Part shown: one piece after another, positions 1 to 5,344 of the stretch | Position numbering within the stretch: position 1 is the stretch's first letter | Layout of the letters: the number at the start of each line of letters is the position of its first letter | Assembly: GCA_035689165.1 (NCBI GenBank) | Contig: DASSLZ010000245.1 | Location: forward strand, 1-6,508 | Direction of reading: 5' to 3' | DNA: 6,508 nt | From: DASQJL01 sp035689165 | GTDB lineage: Bacteria > Eisenbacteria > RBG-16-71-46 > SZUA-252 | Notes under the pieces: generated by a model | Seen by the model: the letters and a program-made list of their open reading frames with translations, nothing else | What the model was told of the DNA's origin: nothing | Databases searched by the model: none | Program-made: the position numbers and the translations under genes

Positions 1-1
1 G

Positions 2-502
2 CACCCCGAGGTGAAGCGCGCCGAGGCCGAGGTCGAGGCGCGAACCCAGCGGCTGCTCTCGATCCGGGGCGGCCGCACGGTCACCTCGTTCCACCGCGAG
101 CTGGGGAAGATCATGTGGGAGTACTGCGGCATGGCGCGCTCCAAGGAGAGCCTCACGAAGGCGCTCGGGATGATTCCGCCGCTGCGCGAGGAGTTCTGGA
201 AGAACGCCGCGGTGCTCGGCGACGAAAAGGAGCTCAATCAGGCGCTGGAGCACGCGGGGCGGGTGGCGGACTTCATGGAGCTGGCCGAGCTCCTCTGCCT
301 GGATGCTCTGGAGCGCGAGGAATCGTGCGGCGGACACTTCCGCGTGGAGCACCAGACGCCGGACGGCGAGGCGCTGCGCGACGACGAGACGTTCTGCCAT
401 GCCGCCGTCTGGGAATACCAGGGTCAGGATCGGAAACCGCTCCGCCACGTGGAGCCTCTCGTCTTCGAGACCGTCCACCTCGCCCAGCGGAGCTACAAGT
501 GA
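2..502 (+). CDS. sdhA: Succinate dehydrogenase/fumarate reductase flavoprotein subunit, C-terminal part (5' end outside window)
   Basis: The reading frame is open from the left edge, so only the last 166 residues are visible. The full protein oxidises succinate to fumarate (or the reverse) on FAD and passes electrons to the iron-sulfur subunit at the cytoplasmic face of the membrane. The visible part is the C-terminal helical domain. GKIMWEYCGMAR and REEFWKNAAV are typical of the non-classical SdhA group (Bacillus/Corynebacterium/Bacteroides-like). The later ESCGGHFR...RDDETFCHAAVW stretch corresponds to the ESRGAHSR...DDENWLCHS region of E. coli SdhA. The FAD-binding and catalytic capping domains lie upstream and cannot be checked. 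The stop overlaps the next gene's GTG start by 4 nt (GTGA), indicating translational coupling. By the usual sdhCAB order, the cytochrome b subunit should lie upstream of this gene. Family call is secure; succinate versus fumarate direction is not decidable here. Confidence 0.93.
   Translation, partial: HPEVKRAEAEVEARTQRLLSIRGGRTVTSFHRELGKIMWEYCGMARSKESLTKALGMIPPLREEFWKNAAVLGDEKELNQALEHAGRVADFMELAELLCLDALEREESCGGHFRVEHQTPDGEALRDDETFCHAAVWEYQGQDRKPLRHVEPLVFETVHLAQRSYK
499..502 (+). promoter_or_regulatory. GTGA start/stop overlap coupling sdhA and sdhB
   Basis: The sdhA stop codon TGA (500-502) overlaps the sdhB start GTG (499-501). A GGAG Shine-Dalgarno core at 489-492 lies within the sdhA coding end, 6 nt before the start. 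Coupled translation would keep the two subunits at equal levels. Confidence 0.8.
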
Positions 503-1278
503 ACCTGACCCTCCACGTCTGGCGCCAGAAGAACGCTTCCGAGCGCGGGCGCTTCGTGACCTACGAGGCGCGCGACATCAGCCCTGACATGTCCTTCCTC
601 GAGATGCTGGACGTGGTAAACGAAGGGCTGACGCTGAAGGGGGAGGAGCCGGTCGCGTTCGATCACGATTGCCGCGAGGGGATCTGCGGCACGTGCGGGA
701 TGGTGATCAACGGACGCGCGCACGGGCCGAGGGCCCGGACCACCGCCTGCCAGCTCCACATGCGCTCCTTCGAGGACGGCGACACGATCACCATCGAGCC
801 CTGGCGCGCGGCAGCCTTCCCGGTGATCCGGGACCTCGTCGTGGACCGCTCGCCGTTCGACCGCATCATCGCGGCGGGCGGATTCATCACCGCTCCGACC
901 GGCAGCGCTCCCGAGGCGAACAGCCTGCCGGTGCCGAAGGAGAACGCCGAGCTCGCCATGGACGCCGCGGCCTGCATCGGCTGCGGGGCGTGCGTCGCCG
1001 CGTGCCCGAACGCCTCGGCCATGCTCTTCACCGCGGCCAAGGTGGCGCACCTCGGGCTCCTGCCGCAGGGGCAGCCCGAGCGCGAGCGGCGCGTGAGGGC
1101 GATGGTGACGCAGATGGACACGGAAGGCTTCGGCGGGTGCACCAATCACCGCGAATGCGAGGCGGTCTGCCCCAAGGGGATCACGATCGACAACATCGCG
1201 CGCCTGAACGCCGACTACATCCGGGCCTCGGCGGGATACGGGAAACGCATGGCTGCCGACGAGGGCGGCGCGGGCTAG
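499..1278 (+). CDS. sdhB: Succinate dehydrogenase/fumarate reductase iron-sulfur subunit
   Basis: This 259-aa protein carries electrons from FAD to quinone through three clusters. The plant-type ferredoxin domain has C58, C63, C66 and C84 (CREGICGTCG, then TTACQ) for the [2Fe-2S] cluster. The C-terminal domain has CIGCGACVAACP, with C159, C162, C165 plus C224 for [4Fe-4S], and C169, C214, C220 for [3Fe-4S], by comparison with E. coli SdhB. The fourth [2Fe-2S] ligand and all seven C-terminal cysteines are present, so the subunit looks functional. The start MNLTLHVWRQ resembles the Corynebacterium SdhB start, and the length is normal for that group. The GTG at 499 is chosen because it follows GGAG at 489-492 by 6 nt and matches the family N-terminus; longer readings run inside sdhA. 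It forms an operon with sdhA by 4-nt overlap and converges on the lyase gene. Confidence 0.95.
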   Translation: MNLTLHVWRQKNASERGRFVTYEARDISPDMSFLEMLDVVNEGLTLKGEEPVAFDHDCREGICGTCGMVINGRAHGPRARTTACQLHMRSFEDGDTITIEPWRAAAFPVIRDLVVDRSPFDRIIAAGGFITAPTGSAPEANSLPVPKENAELAMDAAACIGCGACVAACPNASAMLFTAAKVAHLGLLPQGQPERERRVRAMVTQMDTEGFGGCTNHRECEAVCPKGITIDNIARLNADYIRASAGYGKRMAADEGGAG

Positions 1279-1286
1279 ACCGACCC

Positions 1287-1303
1287 GGCCGGGGCTCCCG
1301 GCC
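1287..1303. terminator. GC hairpin between convergent genes
   Basis: A perfect 7-bp stem (GGCCGGG, 1287-1293, with CCCGGCC, 1297-1303) closes a 3-nt GCT loop. It sits in the 31-bp gap between the ends of sdhB (+) and the lyase gene (-). Position and symmetry fit a bidirectional terminator, but there is no T-run on either side, so it may instead be an RNA 3'-end stabiliser. Confidence 0.5.
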
Positions 1304-1309
1304 CTCCGA

Positions 1310-4021
1310 TCAGCCTACGGACGCGGCGGTTTCCCTGGGCACCGCGACCTCCTCCGCCGGCGCGAACCGCCCGCGGAAGAACCGCAGATGGGGCGGCTCG
1401 TACACGAAGGCCAGCCCGCCGATCGATTCCCGCCGCTTCCAGACCCGGATGATCCCCTCGGCCACCGCGCGCATGTGGTCGTTCGTGTAGACGCGGCGCG
1501 GAATCGTAAGGCGAACCAGCTCCAGAGCCGGGCGGTAGTTCTTCCCGGTATCGGGATCGCGCCCCTTCGACACGTTGCCGCGCTCCATCACGCGCACGCC
1601 CGTCTCGATGTAGATCTCCGCGGCCAGCCGCTGCGCCGGATACTGGTCCTGGTCCACGTGGGGCAGGAAGCGCCGCGCGTCGATGAAGATCGCGTGGCTT
1701 CCCGCCGGCGTGACGATGGGGACGCCCCCCTCGGTCAGCAGACGTCCCAGGAACGCGGCCTGCTCCACCCGCGTGCGGATGTAGCGGTCGTCGAGCATCT
1801 CGATCACCCCGCGCTCCATGGCGGCCAGATCGCCGGGGCACAGCCCGCCGTCGGCAACGCCCCCCTCGTACACCCGGAGCAGCGCGTCGGCCTTCCGCTT
1901 CCACTCCGCGTTGTCCTTGAACGCGAGCACGCCTCCGATGTTCACGAGGAAGTCCTTCTTCCCGGAGATCGTGAAGCCGTCGCCGTAGACCATCATCTCG
2001 CGCAGGATGTCCCGGATGTGCGTGGCGTGGTAGTGCGGGTCGCGCTTCTGGATGAAGTAGGCGTTCTCCACGGCGCGCGTCGCGTCGAAGAACACGGGGA
2101 TGCCGAGCTCGCTGCAGAGCGCATAGACCTCCTGCATGTTCCGCATGCTGACCGGCTGGCCGCCGGCCATGTTCACGCTCTGCTCGAACGAGACGTAGGC
2201 GATCTGCTCCGCGCCGTGCCGCGCGACCAACCCTTTCAGCTTCTCGAGATCGATGTTCCCTTTCCAGGGAAAGGTCGAGGCCGGGTCGTGCGCTTCGTCC
2301 ACGATCACGTCGGCGAACACGCCGCCCGCCAGCTCCTGGTGCAGCTTCGTGGTCGTGAAGTACATGTTGCCGGGGACCAGCTGCCCGGGGCGGATCAGGA
2401 TCTCGCTCAGGATGTGCTCGGCCGCGCGCCCCTGGTGCGTGGGAACGACGTGCTGATAGCCGTAGGTCTCGCGGATCGTCTGGACGAAGCGCAGGTAGGC
2501 GTCGCTGGTCGCCGCCGTCGCGCGCGCCGCCTCGTAGGCGGCCCACTGGTCGATGCTCATCGCGGAGGTGCCGGAGTCGGTGAGGAGGTCGATCGTGACG
2601 TCCGCCGAGCGGAGCAGGAACGTGTTGTAGCCGGCTTCGCGCACGGCCCCCTCGCGCTGCTCCCGCGTCGTCGAGGGGATCCGCTCGATCGTGTGCACGA
2701 CGAACGGGTAGCAATCGAATTCGTAGGGATCGAGGTCGGAGAAGACGGAGCGGAACTCCAGCTCGTCGTTCCAGGCGCCGCCCGTCATCAGCTCCAGGCG
2801 CGCCACCTTGTCGCGCTGGCGGTAGACGTTCACGATCGCGTCGGCGACCTGGTCCAGCTGCCACGTGGTCATCGCGAGCCGGGGGCATTGGACCGGCAGG
2901 TAGTCGCCCTCCGTCGAAGGTCCGGGGACCACCGCGCGCACGCCGGAGGAGAGATAGAGCCCGGCCGCGAGCGCGTGCGCCGCGTACTGCCGGTGCGCGG
3001 GGAGGAAGCGCGCCGCCTCGAGATACGCGCCGTCGCAGCCACGCTCCAGCGGCACCCCCGCGGTGCGCAGCCGCTCGGTGAAGTGCTCGGTCTCGCGCAT
3101 GGCCCACTGCGCCTCGGCCTCGTCGCCCATTTCCAGGAGCCCGCGCGCCATCGATTCCATCGCGCGACCCGACATGCCGCCGTAGGTGTGCAGCCCCTCG
3201 TAGACGACGACCTCGTTCTGGAAACGCTCGTGATCCGCGGGGTTGTCGGTGGCGAGGACGCCCCCGATGGGACCCATCGGATCCTGCGCGCCGTCGATCG
3301 CCACGATGTGCGCCGTCTTCGAGATCTGCTTGACGATGTCGGCGATCTTCCGCGTGTCCTGGCCCGGTTCGTGGCGCTGGATGTACCACGCGTTCTCGAT
3401 CACGCGCGAGGCGTCCAGCACGAGGCGCACGCCGCGCTTGTCGGCGGCGGCGCGCACGGCCTCGAGATTGGCCAGGCTGAAGGGGTGCATTCCGTCGGCG
3501 AACGCCTGGAGGTCGATCAGGGAGACCTCCTCCTCGGCCAGCGCCGCGCGAAGCGCGGGGAGATCGACGTTCCCCGTGAACACCGGCTCGCGCGCGTCGC
3601 GCACGTCCACGAGCCGCACCTGCCGGGCCGCGTAGACTCCGGCCCTTCCACGGGCGTTGCTGGCCACGGTGCCCCCCTGCGGCAACAGCGCCGTGGCGAC
3701 CAGCTTCACGCACCCGAGGAGGTTGTGGGCGGGGCAGACGTACGTGTGTCCCAGGACCTGGTTCACGGCGGCGGTCAGCGCCTCGAAATTCCTCGCGCCC
3801 GCGTACGCCTCGTCGCCCAGGAGCTCGCCGGCCAGCTGTTCCTGGCTCCGCGCGCTCGTGCCCGTGGAGAGCATGTCGAACGTGACGTGGGCGGGAGGGA
3901 GCCGGTAGACGTTGAAGCGGGCCTCGGCCAGACGGCGCTTCCGCTCCTCGAGCGTGGGAAAGGAGATCAGCCGGACGGTCTTGATCTTGTGGGGCTCGTG
4001 CGACGGGACGTATGGCGCCAC
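1310..4021 (-). CDS. Tandem-duplicated beta-eliminating lyase (tyrosine phenol-lyase/tryptophanase family), fused pseudo-heterodimer
   Basis: This 903-aa protein is about twice the family length (roughly 456-471 aa) and contains two full PLP fold-type I lyase domains: residues about 1-425 and about 436-887. The C-domain is canonical: THQGR 528-532, E535, NMYFTTT 552-558, N617 in NMAGGQP, D646 and R649 in FDATR, the PLP lysine K689 in SGKKD, R837 in VRLTIPR, F881/F882. T556 and R814 (MERG) match tyrosine phenol-lyase T124 and R381 rather than tryptophanase, so the likely reaction is tyrosine to phenol, pyruvate and ammonia in the cytoplasm. The N-domain aligns throughout but has Q246 at the lysine position, N100-L101-L102 for Gln-Gly-Arg and F174 for the PLP-stacking Asn; it keeps GDEAY (69-73) and Y280. 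The C-domain lacks both of those tyrosines (A503, D724). GTG at 4021 is chosen because GAGGAG (4033-4028 on this strand) precedes it by 6 nt. Tryptophanase activity remains possible. Confidence 0.9.
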   Translation of the reverse strand: MAPYVPSHEPHKIKTVRLISFPTLEERKRRLAEARFNVYRLPPAHVTFDMLSTGTSARSQEQLAGELLGDEAYAGARNFEALTAAVNQVLGHTYVCPAHNLLGCVKLVATALLPQGGTVASNARGRAGVYAARQVRLVDVRDAREPVFTGNVDLPALRAALAEEEVSLIDLQAFADGMHPFSLANLEAVRAAADKRGVRLVLDASRVIENAWYIQRHEPGQDTRKIADIVKQISKTAHIVAIDGAQDPMGPIGGVLATDNPADHERFQNEVVVYEGLHTYGGMSGRAMESMARGLLEMGDEAEAQWAMRETEHFTERLRTAGVPLERGCDGAYLEAARFLPAHRQYAAHALAAGLYLSSGVRAVVPGPSTEGDYLPVQCPRLAMTTWQLDQVADAIVNVYRQRDKVARLELMTGGAWNDELEFRSVFSDLDPYEFDCYPFVVHTIERIPSTTREQREGAVREAGYNTFLLRSADVTIDLLTDSGTSAMSIDQWAAYEAARATAATSDAYLRFVQTIRETYGYQHVVPTHQGRAAEHILSEILIRPGQLVPGNMYFTTTKLHQELAGGVFADVIVDEAHDPASTFPWKGNIDLEKLKGLVARHGAEQIAYVSFEQSVNMAGGQPVSMRNMQEVYALCSELGIPVFFDATRAVENAYFIQKRDPHYHATHIRDILREMMVYGDGFTISGKKDFLVNIGGVLAFKDNAEWKRKADALLRVYEGGVADGGLCPGDLAAMERGVIEMLDDRYIRTRVEQAAFLGRLLTEGGVPIVTPAGSHAIFIDARRFLPHVDQDQYPAQRLAAEIYIETGVRVMERGNVSKGRDPDTGKNYRPALELVRLTIPRRVYTNDHMRAVAEGIIRVWKRRESIGGLAFVYEPPHLRFFRGRFAPAEEVAVPRETAASVG

Positions 4022-4027
4022 CGATGG

Positions 4028-4033
4028 CTCCTC
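4028..4033 (-). promoter_or_regulatory. Shine-Dalgarno site of the tandem lyase gene
   Basis: GAGGAG on the minus strand lies 6 nt before the GTG at 4021. It supports this start, which places the family N-terminus (HKIKTV..., like FRIKSV of tyrosine phenol-lyase) about 10 residues into the protein. Confidence 0.7.
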
Positions 4034-4042
4034 GCGCGGGGA

Positions 4043-4065
4043 ATGGGACGATGAGGGTGTCCCAT
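4043..4065. promoter_or_regulatory. Inverted repeat upstream of the tandem lyase gene, candidate operator or leader hairpin
   Basis: ATGGGAC (4043-4049) and GTCCCAT (4059-4065) form a perfect 7-bp inverted repeat with a 9-nt spacer, centred about 33 bp upstream of the GTG start. The spacing suits a dimeric repressor or activator site, or a hairpin in the 5' leader. No regulator gene is in view and it does not resemble the TyrR box (TGTAAA-N6-TTTACA). Function is inferred from position only. Confidence 0.35.
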
Positions 4066-4183
4066 CCAGGCTAGCGCATGGAGGCGCGAAGGGAAGTGGT
4101 ACCTCGGTCCACTCGGGGGCTGGAAGGAGGTTGGCGCGCGCCGCCTCGCGGGGAGGCGCTATTGGCGCGGGACCTTACGGCGC

Positions 4184-4210
4184 GCCGCGGGGGAACGAAC
4201 CCCCCCGCGG
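4184..4210 (-). terminator. Strong GC hairpin downstream of the PEP-CTERM gene
   Basis: GCCGCGGGGG (4184-4193) pairs perfectly with CCCCCGCGGC (4201-4210) around a 7-nt loop, giving a 10-bp all-GC stem that begins 24 nt after the PEP-CTERM stop codon. This is the strongest stem I found in the window and is placed to end that transcript before the lyase gene. No U-run follows on the minus strand, so it is either a non-canonical terminator or a 3'-end stabiliser. Confidence 0.5.
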
Positions 4211-4233
4211 CCGCCTCCGGTCAGGAAGCCGTG

Positions 4234-5004
4234 CTAACGAGCCCGGCGCGAACGAAACGCGAGGGCCATCATGAGTCCCGCGCCGACGAGCGGAACGGTT
4301 CCCGGCTCGGGGAGGCTGGTGCCGCCGCCACCGTGGTCACCGCCGGTGCCGCCACTGTCGTGGTCGCCGCCGTTGTCGCAGTCACCGCCGTTGTCGCCGC
4401 TGCCGCCATTGTCGCCGTGGTCGCCGGTATCGCATACCACGCCCCCGTCGTCATCGCCGTTGTCGCCGCCATTGTCGCCGTTATCGTTGTTGCAGTCTTC
4501 TCCACCGCCGCCGCCGCCCTTGTCGCCGCCATTGCCTTTGTCGCCGCCGCGTCCATGGCCGTTGCCGGAGGAGATCGCGTCGCCAAGGTTGGCCAGGGAC
4601 GAGCTCCCTGGAGTCTGGGTCTGCACCGCCACCGACTTGTCTCCCGGCTCACCGAAATGGTGGATCGCCAGGGGCGTCAGGGCGGCCAGGACCATTCCCG
4701 ACAGCATGTAGCGGGTCTTGGAACGGGAGCTCTGGGTGCCGATACTCGCGACGTTTCCCGCGAGGGAGCCGCCGCCGCGTTGGAAGGTTCCGCGGGCGAG
4801 CAAGCGATCGCTCGTGCGGAACAGGATCCTGGCGTCCGAGGCCGATTGCGTGGCCGCGGGGGTCGCGCTCGCGAGCGCCGCGTCGGATCCCGGATGGTAG
4901 CTGGGATACGAGGGACTCGGCACCGCGAGCGCGGCTCCGTACAGGAGCACGGAGGCCAGCGCAGCGAGCGCGATTCCCTTCAGAAACTTCGGGTAAAGCT
5001 GCAT
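4234..5004 (-). CDS. PEP-CTERM sorting-domain protein with Gly/Asp/Asn-rich region
   Basis: This 256-aa protein is probably exported and processed by an exosortase at the inner membrane. Residues 1-27 form a signal peptide (basic start KFLK, hydrophobic core to YGAALA, cleavage likely after A27). Residues 28-95 are Ser/Ala/Pro-rich. A second hydrophobic stretch lies at about 101-114. Residues 147-228 are almost only Gly, Asp, Asn and His with three Cys (C171, C191, C209). The C-terminus has the tripartite sorting signal: LPEPGT (231-236), a hydrophobic segment (237-250), and the basic tail RSRRAR. The start at 5004 (ATG) is preferred over an in-frame GTG at 5028 because AGAGG (5017-5013) precedes it by 8 nt and it leaves a clean signal peptide. 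The acidic glycine-rich middle might bind cations or be a flexible matrix segment; this is inference. I recognise no catalytic domain. The needed exosortase is not in this window. Confidence 0.85.
   Translation of the reverse strand: MQLYPKFLKGIALAALASVLLYGAALAVPSPSYPSYHPGSDAALASATPAATQSASDARILFRTSDRLLARGTFQRGGGSLAGNVASIGTQSSRSKTRYMLSGMVLAALTPLAIHHFGEPGDKSVAVQTQTPGSSSLANLGDAISSGNGHGRGGDKGNGGDKGGGGGGEDCNNDNGDNGGDNGDDDGGVVCDTGDHGDNGGSGDNGGDCDNGGDHDSGGTGGDHGGGGTSLPEPGTVPLVGAGLMMALAFRSRRAR
4321..4566 (-). repeat. Degenerate short tandem repeats encoding a Gly/Asp/Asn-rich tract
   Basis: The DNA encoding residues 147-228 of the PEP-CTERM protein is built from imperfect 9-15-nt units, mostly GGC-GAC-AAC-GGC on the minus strand. 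The repeat keeps all other frames largely stop-free, which explains long spurious readings on both strands. Such tracts can change length by slippage in multiples of 3 nt without breaking the frame. Confidence 0.7.
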
Positions 5005-5010
5005 ATGCAG
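4999..5010. repeat. 12-bp perfect palindrome spanning the PEP-CTERM start codon
   Basis: CTGCATATGCAG reads the same on both strands and contains the ATG start (5004-5002 on the minus strand). It lies between the Shine-Dalgarno site and the second codon. It could be a protein-binding site or chance; as RNA it has no room for a loop. Confidence 0.4.
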
Positions 5011-5344
5011 AACCTCTAAGGCCGCCACATGGAAGCAGCCTGAACGGGGGTCCCTGGGGTCGAGACTCGGAGGGGTCCTGTAATTGCTTCCCTAGGACCC
5101 TTGGACCGGTGTAAATCGAGGCCATCACCTGTCTTCAGCTTCCGAATCCCGGCGGCACCCCGGCCCCCACGTCGGGCCGGGCTCCGGCCGATCCTTTGGC
5201 CATCGTTCGGGGCGGTAGGTACTTACCCGGCTGACCGCGCCCGCCATGCCGTCTCTCCTCTCGTTCCCGGAGGAGCGTTCGAGCGTCACTGCATGAGCCG
5301 TGCCCCGGACGGGTTCCGGTTTTCTCGAAATCGCGGGAGGAAGG
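5005..5344. other. Divergent intergenic region between PEP-CTERM and flavoprotein genes
   Basis: About 340 bp with no supported gene. Both flanking promoters should be here. Visible structure: repeated GGGGTCC/GGACC words at 5047-5107, including a 7-bp inverted repeat (GGGTCCT 5073-5079, AGGACCC 5094-5100, 14-nt spacer); a 6-bp GC stem with a GCT loop (GGCCGG 5175-5180, CCGGCC 5184-5189); and GCGGT/ACCGC (5212-5216/5234-5238) enclosing GGT/ACC (5218-5220/5225-5227). TTTACA on the minus strand (5115-5110) is one weak -35-like word for the PEP-CTERM gene, without a good -10 partner. Confidence 0.6.

Larger units (their letters stand above)
4022..4233. other. Intergenic spacer between the lyase and PEP-CTERM genes
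   Basis: This 212-bp stretch has no convincing gene on either strand. It holds the lyase Shine-Dalgarno site, the 4043-4065 inverted repeat, a 6-bp stem (CGCCTC 4142-4147 with GAGGCG 4153-4158) and the strong hairpin at 4184-4210. The lyase promoter should lie here, but I see no clear -35/-10 pair. Confidence 0.7.

Noticed and set aside
1275..3713. Long minus-strand reading frame of 812 codons overlapping the lyase
   Set aside because: It is an out-of-frame shadow: Arg/Gly/Ala-rich with no family motifs, while the overlapping 903-codon frame carries two recognisable domains.
1388..4054. Plus-strand reading frame of 888 codons antisense to the lyase
   Set aside because: It is a product of high-GC codon use on the other strand; composition is His/Arg/Val-rich and shows no domain or plausible start site.
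4321..4566. Repeated short units considered as a CRISPR array or minisatellite
   Set aside because: Units are 9-15 nt, imperfect, codon-phased and lie inside a clear coding frame with no unique spacers.
4078..5019. Plus-strand frame with an Ala/Val-rich, membrane-like stretch
   Set aside because: The hydrophobic run is the antisense reading of the Gly/Asp/Asn repeat; the minus-strand frame has a signal peptide, Shine-Dalgarno site and PEP-CTERM signal.
5073..5089. Sigma-54-like GG-N10-GC word (GGGTCC-N5-TTGCTT) on the plus strand
   Set aside because: Only a partial match, common by chance at this GC content; it points toward the flavoprotein, 255 nt away, and not toward the PEP-CTERM gene.
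5211..5240. Resemblance of CGGTAGGTA...ACCG to the 3' stem of a cyclic di-GMP-I riboswitch
   Set aside because: The conserved 5' half (CAAACC, GACGCAAAGCC) is absent on this strand and I found no match on the other.
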